Of a stretch of DNA of 64,000 nt, positions 55,030 through 64,000 are shown one piece after another. Under the pieces are notes generated by a model. It did no database searches, had not been told where the DNA came from, and saw nothing but the letters and a program-made list of their open reading frames with translations. Both the position numbers and the translations under genes were made by a program. Position 1 is the stretch's first letter. Each line of letters starts with the position of its first letter. The stretch is from Riptortus pedestris (taxonomy: Eukaryota; Arthropoda; Insecta; Hemiptera; Alydidae), in NCBI GenBank assembly GCA_019009955.1, contig CM032233.1, forward strand, positions 124,312,001-124,376,000, in the 5' to 3' direction.

Positions 55030-55620
55030 GGAAACGAAATCTAAGCAGATTCCCCGCACGTTGGAATGACATACTTCTTATCCCATCTCAGCATAAATTC
55101 TCTATTTACAAAAAAAGAAATAATCCAATGAGTAGAAATGGGAAATCAATGAAATCTTCATTGATTCCGACATCAAACTAACTATTTTCATGTATCTCAC
55201 TTAATAAAGGTCCGTTGAAAACAATATTTGGTATTTGTACTTGGAATAAAACGTATCATTATATATTAACATACTGCCATGATTAAAACTCTGGGTTTAC
55301 CGATAGCTGAAATGTAAAACATGTCAATATCTCGGCTAATATTCAAAATACATATAAAAATATTTATAGAACATTACATTTTCAATAATATTGGTTTTAT
55401 ACAATTTTTCAATACGACGTATAATAACGGAGATATTTGGAATTTTCGTAATTTGCCACACACCCAAACCCCCCTCCGTCCCCCAAGTCCGATGTTGCCG
55501 TTAACGAACTTAATATTTATTATAACATGAACCGCTCACATATCGAGTTTGGCAACGATAAAATAAAAATTGTGACGGCTAGAACGATAACAGACAAATA
55601 CATTTATAGCCGTTGCAATT
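55030..55620 (-). repeat. HLE interior, diverged
   Basis: 'atctaagcagattccccgca' begins an eroded right end. Then 'aatatttggtatttgtactt', 'cgacgtataataacggagat' and 'catatcgagtttggcaacga' lead to 'agaacgataacagacaaata'. Confidence 0.6.
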
Positions 55621-55639
55621 TTTGTGTATATACATATAT

Positions 55640-56395
55640 ATACACACAGGGTGTCCCAAGTTCCGGTGCCACCCCCTTTAAAAACGTCAATTGCATTAAT
55701 AAAAAGCCGATACTCGATGTGCAATAATTGTGATTCCTGAAGAATCATTCAGTCCATATTCAACCCCGTAACCTTCTCCAGTACTTCTCCAGCGACCATA
55801 ACTATGGAATTTCTTACTTTTCATGACGTATTCTTGTAGAAAATCAAATTCTAAAACGACTTTTATATAGGTGAATTTTTCGATTTGACGCTTCCTTTAG
55901 CTGAAAACGCACAAATCTTTATTTCAGAAACGGCACATTTCATTGAAAAGCGCTGCTACATAAAGTTGTAGTCAACAAAAATATCTTTGAAAGAAGTCTA
56001 AGGTAGAATAAATGGACTCTGAAAAAAATAAAATAAAAATGTTTACTTCAAAGAACATCAATATAAGAAAAAAACGTTCTTAGAATTAATTTATTTTATA
56101 CTAATTACGTAGTAATTATTTGCAAAGGAATACATTTTTCCACCTGCGTAGCATCATGTAAAAAAACAGAATCCAGTTTTTTCTTTCGACTACAATACTT
56201 ACACCAAGTATTTACAAACGTTAGAAAATGTGTCCTTCCTCATTTATGCACTTCAAAAGATGGTATCTGAAATCCCTTTTGGTACTGTGTAGAATTTGAT
56301 TTTCTGCAAAAAATCCCCTATAAAAAATAGGGCATTCCAATGGAAATTCCAAAGTTATGGTCGCTGGAGAAAGTTACGAGGTTTTTTATAATTTG
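55640..56395. mobile_element. M1 MITE, diverged copy
   Basis: It starts ACAGGGTGTCCCAAGTTCCG, then 'ctgaagaatcattcagtcca', 'ccccgtaaccttctccagta' and 'gatttgacgcttcctttagc'. The opposite arm is recognisable near 56340-56385 ('aaagttatggtcgctggaga', 'agttacgaggtt'). The outer right end is lost. Confidence 0.6.
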
Positions 56396-56548
56396 TATTG
56401 GATCCATACCACACACTATATTTAACCCGTTTCAGACATCAATAAAGAACATATTTGTTATTGGAAGAAATGGGACGTGGAATAGTAAGGATTTACCCTG
56501 GGGGTATTCGAAAATGGAAAATATCTCCGTTATTCTGAGACTGTAAAA

Positions 56549-56924
56549 GTCCGTCACGCAGGGGCTGCGTTAACTAAGCAGATTTCCCACGTTCGCCACG
56601 TATTGGCATTCATCTCATAACTTAAAGTTGAATGAGAACAATATTCGGTATTTAAGCTTCAAGTAAAGTGCTTTGTAACATAATAGAATATTGTTTATAT
56701 GAGAGGAGTAGGAGTGGGGCTTTTCTGAAGACCGAAAACTAAAGAAAAACAAATATCTGAGTTAATAATCAAGATAGTAAAAAAAGTACATAACAACACT
56801 TATAGAACATTACATCTGCAATAACATTGGTTCTATACATTTTTTTGATCCGACGCATAATAACAGAGATATTAAGAATTTTAGAAATTCTTCATTTAAT
56901 AATTCCCTTAGGGGAAATCTGCTA
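56549..56924 (-). mobile_element. HLE complete compact copy, 376 bp
   Basis: Right end GTCCGTCACGCAGGGGCTGC, GTTAACTAAGCAGATTTCCC; interior 'gtaggagtggggcttttctg', 'atccgacgcataataacaga'; left end 'aattcccttaggggaaatct' GCTA. It lacks both the TA core and the G-run, so it shows the minimal form of the element: two termini around ~300 bp. Confidence 0.8.
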
Positions 56925-56929
56925 AAATG

Positions 56930-58120
56930 TTATTGATCAGTCTTGTTGTACTATTGATGGTCTATGATTGTTGTTGTAATACACTTTTTAATAACTCAAA
57001 TATTAAGCGAGTTATTAGTACTTTCTTGTTAACCTTTTATAGGCCATGTTTTTTTATTTTTTTTTGTTTTTTTTTAAATAGACATAGAGAATATGTTATG
57101 AGACGAGAACACAATTGTGTTATACCAGCACGAGGAAAATCTGCGAATATTACGCAAAAAATGCATGGTGAGCTTTTTACCCTATAGAATGGGTTCTTTG
57201 GAGGTAAACCTGACCTATAATGACCTAATTCAATCAATTTAAGGTTCGTATTTCATCTTTACTCGCCTTTCCTTTACATTGGATTTCCATTCCTTATACC
57301 ATTTCCAAAATAAATCAAAGTATAGGAATGATTTGGATAGAAATACGAAAGAACCAATATTGTTAAACATTTAATTTTCCAAGCTTTTTTGTTCAATAAA
57401 TGTTCGTTTTATCTGGAATATTAATGAGTTATTCGTATTTTTATGTTATTATCGTGCAATAAACTTTCCAATTACAATCGTCTGATTATACTTTATGTAA
57501 CTGAGCCACTAAAACTTCCAACTTATATTTCAATTTCTGTTCACAAAGGCTAACGGAAAAACACAAAATAGATGAAATGAGGAGACTGGTGGATTACTTC
57601 AGCACGTGATATATCAGCTTTGTTTACGCAACTCCTGTGTAGCGTAATTTTATTTATTTGAGCCTTTTCATTCCTGGATATACAGGTGAAACATCATTCG
57701 GTACTGCTAACTCATAAGAAAAACCTATTCGCCTTATCATTATTTTTGGATCCTTTTAATCTGCTTTCAAAAATTACAGAATTAATCCTAATAAGCATAT
57801 TGTGTATGAGGAAAACTTAAAGTGTGCTATTTACGTACGGGGAAAGTCGAACAGGCATGGATTATTGGTGGGCAGGCTCGAGTGGCTTGTGGCTAACCAC
57901 CGCTGCACACGAGTGCACTCCACTCTAAATTGCAAATATGTACTCTTTGAACTATATATTATTCGAGGTTAATATTAGCAGAAACGGCAGAAGGAAAACA
58001 TGTCCTCTAAAGCAGTGATCTGCCTTTTTATATTCAGCATTGGAATTGCTCAATCATTATGAGGGAGACATACGTAATCCAGCTTTCCATTCTAAACCAG
58101 ATATGAACTTCTACCAGAAT
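56930..58120. other. HLE debris then unassigned sequence
   Basis: Eroded right ends lie near 57130 ('gaggaaaatctgcgaatatt') and 57605 ('cacgtgatatatcagctttg'). No coding block is seen. Confidence 0.35.
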
Positions 58121-58129
58121 TCCTTTTAA

Positions 58130-59790
58130 GTTAACAGCTATTGACATTTCACTTGTGAAGCGACTTTAGGATAATTTCTTCAAATATCAATCGATCTTTC
58201 CTAAGAGATAATGAGAATAATAAAGAAACAGCCATTTACGTTCTACTTATGACTCGATTTACGGATAATTTCTATAAATATGAGCAATTGATATTTAAAG
58301 AAATTGTCCATAAATCGTTTCACAAGCACAACGTCAATAGCTGATCCTTATTATTATCGTCACCTCCTAGGTATGGTCTATTCATATTTAAGGCAATTAT
58401 CCTAAAATCGTTTCACAATTACAACGTCAATAGCTGTTCCCTTATTATTTTCGTCATCTCCTAGGTATGGTCTATTCATATTTAAGGTAATTATCCTAAA
58501 ATCGTTTCACAATTATAACGTCAATTGCTGTTCCCTTATTATTTTCGTCATCTCCTAGGTAAGATCAATTGATATTTAAAGAAATTATCCTTAAATCGTT
58601 TCACAAGTACAACGTCAATAGCTGTTTCCTTATTATTTTCGTCATCTCCTAGGTAAGATCAATTGATATTTAAAGAAATTATCCTTAAATCGTTTCACAA
58701 GTACAACGTCAATAGCTGTTTCCTTATTATTTTCGTCATCTTCTAGGTAAGATCAATTGATATTTAAAGAAATTATCCTAAAATCGTTTCACAAGTACAA
58801 CGTCAATAGCTGATCCTTATTATTATCGTCACCTCCTAGGTAAGATCAATTGATATTTAAAGAAATTATCCTTAAATCGTTTCACAAGTACAACGTCAAT
58901 AGCTGTTTCCTTATTATTTTCGTCATCTTCTAGGTAAGATCAATTGATATTTAAAGAAATTATCCTAAAATCGTTCCACAAGTTCAACGTCAATAGCTGA
59001 TCCTTATTATTATCGTCACCTCCTAGGTAAGATCAATTGATATTTAAAAAATTATCCTTAAATCGTTTAACAAGTACAACGTCAATAGCTGTTTCCTTAT
59101 TATTTTCGTCATCTTCTAGGTAAGATCAATTGATATTTAAAGAAAGTATCCTAAAATCGTTTCAAAATTTCAACGTCAATAGCTTATATCTTATTATTAT
59201 TAATACAAAATTGATCTTACCTAGGAGATGACGAAACTAATAAGGAAACAGCTATTGCCGTTGATACTTATGACGACATTTTAGGATAATTTCATTTGGT
59301 ATTTATAGAAATTATCCTAAAACCGTTTCACACATACAACGTAAATAGCAGTTTTCTTATTATTTTCGTCATCTCCTAGGTAAAATCGATTGACATTTAA
59401 TGAAATTATTCCAAAATCGGGACATAAGTACTACGTCAATAGCTCTTTCCATATTATTTTCGTCATCTCCTAGTTATGGTCGGTTCATATTTAAAGAAAT
59501 TATCCTCAAATCGCGACATTAGTACTACGTCAATAGCTCTTTCCATATTATTTTCGTCATCTCCTAGTTATGGTCGGTTCATATTTAAAGAAATTATCCT
59601 CAAATCGCGACATAAGTACTACGTCAATAGCAGTTTCCTTATTATTATCGCCATCTGCTAGGTAAGATCGTTTGATTTTGAAAGAAATTATCATAAAATC
59701 GTTTCACACATACAACGTCAATAGCTCTTTCCATATTATTTTCGTCTTCTCCAAGGTTTTGGTCGGTTGTTCTTTATTACTGGCCCATTT
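58130..59790. repeat. Satellite-like array, 94-bp unit, derived from the HLE left end
   Basis: Fifteen plus-strand units start with (A)CGTCAATAG at 58331, 58423, 58518, 58612, 58706, 58800, 58893, 58987, 59079, 59173, 59339, 59433, 59526, 59621 and 59715. Spacings are 92-95 bp (mode 94) except one gap. Three inverted units lie at about 58130-58220, 58230-58310 and 59205-59300. Each unit reads 'ttttcgtcatctcctaggta', 'gatcaattgatatttaaaga', 'aaatcgtttcacaagtacaa', 'cgtcaatagctg', which follows the HLE left end on the minus strand base by base with substitutions. Confidence 0.92.
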
Positions 59791-59794
59791 GTCT

Positions 59795-60065
59795 AAAAAT
59801 TATTTTTTTACCTCATTGTTCAGAGCATACACAGTTGAAAAGCTATTTCAGTAATTGAACTTAGAGATAAAGCATACTTAAAGAAAACTTAGTTCTTTAA
59901 CTCAATAAAATTGTTAGAACATCTGAAAGAGATGGCATTATGGTGTCATTATGGTGCTGGGACTAAAAGGAACTGAGCGGGCTCCACTAATCGAGGAGAT
60001 ATTGTTAAAGAAGGAAGAAATGAGGATCATTTGACCAAATAACTGAAATGATCACGATAATAATA
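59795..60065. other. Unassigned sequence
   Basis: Nothing recognised between the 94-bp array and MOD copy 5. Confidence 0.3.
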
Positions 60066-60067
60066 TG

Positions 60068-60690
60068 GTATGATATTATATATGTAAAATTACCTCTGTC
60101 TGTACATTGATTTTTTTCTCGAAATTTAACGATAACTTTTCGTTTCACATGTCATATACACCATAACTGCATTTTGTTTCATTCCTGTATGTTTGTTTGT
60201 TTGTTTATTACCTTTTCACGTATAAACGGCTGAACCGAATTTTATGAAACTTGGTATGTATATTACCACTAACCCACTTAGGACTTTAGGCTATAATAAT
60301 ATTCTCTGAGATGAACAGGAGTGGGGGTTATGAGGGAGACCTGAAATTAAAAATAGCGATATTTCGTTTCCTATTGGTTTTTCGGCAAATATGAACATAA
60401 CAAAAGATGTTTATTTTATTATTTAGAGTAACCTTTGTTATGTACACTTTTTTCGTATACCAATTTATAAACGAGATCTACGCTAAAACCTATAGCGGAA
60501 TTAAACAATTTTATTTGGCACAAAAGACTCAACCGAACCAAATAAAACTCGGCACGTGTATTAGCACTATCGTCTTCATTATAATAAGCCATACCAACTG
60601 TTCTTGGGACGGACAGGAGTGGGGGTTGTAAGGGAGGCCTGAATTTAAAAATAGCTGTATTTCGTTTTATATTGGTCAGTCTCATTTCAG
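60068..60690 (-). repeat. MOD modular repeat, copy 5
   Basis: Inverted: 'gtctgtacattgattttttt', (GTTT)n, 'aacggctgaaccgaatttta', 'aggagtgggggttatgaggg', then a second 'aggagtgggggttgtaaggg' about 300 bp on. Truncated after two modules. Confidence 0.75.
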
Positions 60691-60699
60691 CCCCGTCAG

Positions 60700-61060
60700 C
60701 ATCGAGTGTTAAAACCCATAGCCTAAAGGTAACATATACTCACGGAGAATAGAAAGTGTACACCTATGTGCTATGTGTTTATTAAACTGATACATCAAAT
60801 GATGAGAGTGTGCATTGTATTGAATATTGGTTGAGTACTGTGAACAGAGCTTAGGTTGAGGGATGGAGTTTAATGGTAGCCGAAGCTGACCATCATGCGA
60901 TCCCCGTATCCACTTCCATCATTAGCCGTAAAAGGCTAGCCTCCTATATTGATCTCCGTCTCAGCATACTCTAGCAATGTTTAGCAGATTTCCAATTAGC
61001 TCAAGTACACCTGGTGATATTCTCTAAAAGTTATCTAGTTTCCATCGAGTTTTGCCTATG
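60700..61060. other. Unassigned sequence with an HLE left-end scrap
   Basis: 'tgtttagcagatttccaatt' at 60977-60996 matches the HLE left end for about 17 bp. The rest is unassigned. Confidence 0.35.
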
Positions 61061-61067
61061 ACAAATA

Positions 61068-61500
61068 AAGTCCGTCACGCAGGGGCTGCGTAAACTAAGC
61101 AGATTTCCCATGTGAAGATTTACAATAGAGAAATCTGCATACTAATCTAACTACTACTCCTAACACAACACCACCTTCAGTAAATACAAACGGTAATGAG
61201 ACGTCTTTCAGTTAATTTTAATAAATTCCCAACTGAAACGGCTTCTGAATTGTAAGAATAATTTATAGTTTAATAACTCGAATTTTAGTTGTCCAAGAAC
61301 TAAAGAAGGGGGGGGGCGGATGAACACAGAGCATAAATCTCACAAAGTAACGAAGGTTAGGTAAGGTTAGAAGAAGCTTCCACCAGAGCCGAATATTTAC
61401 GGAAACGGCCGAACTAATCCTTCTAACCCGACCACATGTCGGACTTCATAAAAATGCAAATATCTCTGTTAATATTCAAGATAGAGAATACATGTATATA
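61068..61500 (-). repeat. HLE right end and mosaic interior
   Basis: Perfect AGTCCGTCACGCAGGGGCTG with CGTAAACTAAGCAGATTTCC, interior to a G-run (61308-61316), then 'gccgaatatttacggaaacg' of the short subfamily. Confidence 0.75.
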
Positions 61501-61660
61501 ACAATATTTATAAGTTACTTAACGTTTTTGTATTTTATTGTTATATTTACAGGCTATATTACATACCCCAATCAAAATCAAAATATAATATATAGGATCG
61601 ATGGACAGGTTGAAAAAATTATAAATCGCTCATGAGTACGACCTCAATAGCTGACTTCTC

Positions 61661-62772
61661 TTAACACTCCAATACACGCGCGTCATCTCACAGATGACCA
61701 GTTCTGTTTTTTCATCATAAGTTTGATGGAGGGAGGGGAGCCTGGTCCCCGCCCTAGTATTCCTCAAGCTCGCCTAGCTGGACAGTTCTGTTGCCGGTGT
61801 ATGTGCGTCCAGTGCAGTTTGCGCGTGTTTTGGCCGAGAGAATCTCACAGATGAGACGCGTGTAAAAATGTAAGTTTTACATAACGCCTGAATTCGATGT
61901 GGCTGGTATCAACGGCCAAGTCATCAGTCTGGGGAATGGACAAAACGTGCCAACTCGACGACTTTTCCTTCTGGAACTGGGGAATGAACTCATCAGAGAT
62001 CAGTTGATTATGCGAGTGCAGCTCAGCAATTTGCCACACACCATGACCTCACGTCTTCGAGAACTCCTTCCCAATGATCAAATACCACCACGAGCTTCAA
62101 GCAACTCAGCAGCTACTGATGCTGGTGGACGCCAGCGCTGCGGATTTTGCTTGGAAAATAAAACAAAACGATACACCAAATATTCTTGCAAGGAATGTGG
62201 CCAATATTTATGTCTGCAACACTGTGCCTTTTCTTGTGCAGATGGATGTAACGTGGGTGTGGGTAATGAAAGTGATTCAGAGTGAAATTTAAGTTTAATT
62301 TTTTAAAAGCAAAGGTTTTTTTAGTATTTTTTTTATTGGTTATTTCCATTTGTTTGAGTAACTTTCCAAGTTCTAGAAATGAGGCTCAATTGTCAATGTG
62401 TTCATACATTTTACATTATTATTATGTTCTCTGAAACTATCTTACAAGACTGATAAGAGTTGTGTTCCTAGGTTTACTAGTTGATTTACCTTTTGCAAGC
62501 CAGTAATAAGGAATAAAATTGAAACTAAGCTACTGTGGCACCTGTGTTACAAAATGTAACATTTTTCAAGATTTATATACAGATAATTTTTTTTTCAAAT
62601 ACAAATTTATGAACATTTATGAACTTTTTCATTTATCTATGCACCATTATTCCTGCAAAATTGCGAAAAAACAATTATATTATTCACTTTTGACAAATAA
62701 GTGAACAGTCATCTGACAGATAACACGCGTGTATTTATGTCTCACTAGGAGGCGCGTCTATTGGAGTGTTAA
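61661..62772 (+). mobile_element. piggyBac-like transposon, non-autonomous, TTAA duplication
   Basis: TTAA flanks both ends (61661-61664, 62769-62772). Left end CACTCCAATACACGCGC and reverse-complemented right end CACTCCAATAGACGCGC match at 16 of 17. A candidate subterminal inverted pair, CACAGATGACCAG (61690s) and its rough complement near 62709 (CATCTGACAG), resembles the internal repeats of piggyBac. The body of 1104 bp is a deletion derivative (autonomous elements are usually 2.3 kb or more). Confidence 0.92.
61866..62285 (+). pseudogene. piggyBac-like transposase, C-terminal remnant with cysteine-rich domain
   Basis: The open frame runs from just after a stop at 61863 to the stop at 62286. 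It begins KCKFYITPEFDVAGINGQVI and continues with TRRLFLLELGNELIRDQLIM, which corresponds to the R-R-x-F-L-x-x-L-x-x-x-L segment after the last catalytic Asp in this family. The end (about residues 90-128 of the frame) is a RING-like cysteine-rich domain: RCGFC, then YSCKECGQYLCLQHCAFSC. This domain binds the element's ends in known piggyBac transposases. The catalytic DDD core is deleted and there is no in-frame ATG, so it cannot act as a transposase. It has no stop or frameshift, so the insertion is fairly young. Confidence 0.88.
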
Positions 62773-62784
62773 GGGAAATATGCT

Positions 62785-63320
62785 AAAAGAAATTGAGCTA
62801 GTTTTGAGAATGATTGAGGAGAGTTAAATGGTCGGCTGAGGTAGGGAGGTGGCTGGGGCCTATTCAAATGCTACTTGAAGTACTCCAAAGACACGGGCCC
62901 GGGAACAGTAGAGCCTATAGCCTTTGTTTCTTAATAGGGGAAGTGTTGCAGGCGAGGCCTCCACCTTCCCAATACAGGGCCTTGATGCTCTACAATCCAC
63001 CCTCCCACCCTTTATAGGCCTCTAAAGGGTTAAGAGTATTGCAATGGGCCGCCCGCCACTTTACAAATCGGAAGCATTCGGCCAACTTCCCCCCAACTCC
63101 TACTATTATTAGAAATCGAAACAATACGGCCTACTTACTGTTTGATTTTATAGGCAAACCTGGATATATTCCAAATGTATTAGACTATCTCAGAGGTGCT
63201 CTTGCAATTATTTGCTTGAAAAAAGTCAGACAGGCATTACCTGTGAATACTAAGCAGGTTTCCCAAGTTCTACAATGACAGAATAATGATCTCACCATTC
63301 ATCTCTTTTTCTAAGTAAAA
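62785..63320. other. Unassigned, possibly single-copy sequence
   Basis: Two plus-strand frames (62814-63017 and 63039-63278) have no recognised motif. 'ctaagcaggtttcccaagtt' (63249-63268) is an eroded HLE right-end scrap. Confidence 0.3.
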
Positions 63321-63324
63321 ATTA

Positions 63325-64000
63325 AGTCCGTCACGCAGGGGCTGCGTACACTAAGAAGTTGTCCCACGTCTGCCACGTATTTGCATTTATCACAAAACGT
63401 AATAGTTCAATGAAAAAATATTTGGTATTTAGGCTTCAAATAAAGTTCTTCATAATATAACAAGTTATTGTTAGTATGAAATGAATAGGAGTGGGGGTTT
63501 ACTCAAAACCGAAAACTAAAAAATGCAAATATCTTCGTTAGTAATCAAGATATTGAGAAAACGTATATAACAATATTTACAGCACAGAATCCGTATTTGC
63601 AATAAGATTGATTCTATACAATGTTCGATCCGAAGCATAACAACGAAGAAATTTCGAATTTTCAAAATTCTCTACCTATACGTCAGATCGAAAAATTGTA
63701 TAGAAACAATCTTATTGCAAAATTAAATTTACTATAAATATTGTTATATAAATTTATTCTCTATCTTGAATATTAACCGAGATATTTGCATTTTTCAGTT
63801 TTCAGCTCTCTACAAACCCCTACTTCTACTAATGTTCATAGTACATACGTTACAATACTCTGTTATATAATAAAACACATTATTCGAAGCATAAATACCA
63901 AATATTGTTTTCATTGAACTTTTACTTTGTGAGATATACGCAAATATTTTCTTTAGATCCCCCCCCCTTCTTTTGTTCTTGGATTAGTAAAATTTGTGTG
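63325..64000. repeat. HLE inverted pair at the window edge
   Basis: 63325-63665 is a minus-strand compact copy (GTCCGTCACGCAGGGGCTGC, 'gtaggagtgggggtttactc'-like interior, 'gatccgaagcataacaacga'). From about 63666 the plus strand begins ('tacgtcagatcgaaaaattg', 'attaaccgagatatttgcat', C-run 63959-63967) and continues past the window end. The halves meet inside the same segment, forming a long imperfect palindrome. Confidence 0.72.

Larger units (their letters stand above)
61594..62783 (-). repeat. HLE left end split by piggyBac-like insertion
   Basis: 'taggatcgatggacaggttg', 'catgagtacgacctcaatag', 'ctgacttctcTTAA' on the left and 'TTAAgggaaatatgctaaaa' on the right. Rejoined at TTAA they restore the HLE palindrome position. 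Confidence 0.85.

Noticed and set aside
58130..59790. CRISPR-like regular repeats
   Set aside because: The units are contiguous with no unique spacers between repeats, and the setting is eukaryotic. It is a tandem satellite.
61845..62349. Minus-strand and second plus-strand frames over the piggyBac remnant
   Set aside because: They are shadows of the plus-strand transposase frame, which alone carries the cysteine-rich motif.

Overview
This window looks like a repeat-packed intergenic region from an animal genome, most likely an arthropod (probably an insect). It is AT-rich and full of TA and CA microsatellites. Every coding stretch I can recognise belongs to a transposable element, and all are truncated or broken. 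I find no convincing host gene, no rRNA and no functional tRNA. The arthropod assignment is inference from the mix of elements (jockey-like retroposons, hAT, piggyBac, rolling-circle-like repeats) and cannot be proved from this sequence alone.

The dominant component, with more than 25 recognisable termini on both strands, is one short non-coding family that I call HLE (working name, helentron-like element). Its left end carries TAGCAGATTTCCC followed by the palindrome GATTTCCCTTAAGGGAAATC. Its right end carries GGGAAATCTGCT (an inverted copy of part of the left end), then a hairpin CGCAG-CCC-CTGCG, then GACGGACT. The middle holds a TA microsatellite and a G- or C-run. Subterminal inverted repeats, a 3' terminal hairpin, a microsatellite core and T-T flanks are the hallmarks of non-autonomous Helentron/HINE (DINE-1-type) rolling-circle elements. 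Full copies are about 1.0, 0.59 and 0.38 kb, so there are several subfamilies.

Layout. 0.1-1.5 kb: decayed hAT element with an 8-bp target duplication. 1.7-2.3 kb: foldback element. 2.3-3.0 kb: modular repeat MOD. 3.4-4.1 kb: solo LTR. 4.4-12.7 kb: HLE debris, a SINE, a mariner-like MITE, an unrecognised coding remnant and a second small MITE. 13.5-15.4 kb: HLE copies joined head to tail. 15.9-18.4 kb: hAT fragment, then a jockey-like element interrupted by another hAT. 20.5-24.1 kb: two retrotransposon remnants, each split by a later insertion with target duplications. 24.4-35.7 kb: HLE copies interrupted by MOD, an unclassified repeat (R5), a piggyBac-like MITE and a SINE. 36-37.2 kb: 42-bp minisatellite. 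39.6-40.7 kb: ~50-bp array plus a long CA run. 43.3-44.2 kb: 54-bp array inside an HLE. 44.8-57 kb: HLE copies, a second LTR of the same family and a jockey-like insertion. 58.1-59.8 kb: 94-bp satellite built from the HLE left end. 61.7-62.8 kb: piggyBac-like element inserted in the TTAA of an HLE palindrome. 63.3 kb to the end: an inverted pair of HLE segments.

The elements do not form a pathway. Their nesting gives a relative chronology, with HLE as the main landing platform: SINE, LTR, MOD, piggyBac and jockey-like insertions all lie inside HLE copies. Two of the tandem arrays (54 bp and 94 bp) are tied to HLE sequence.
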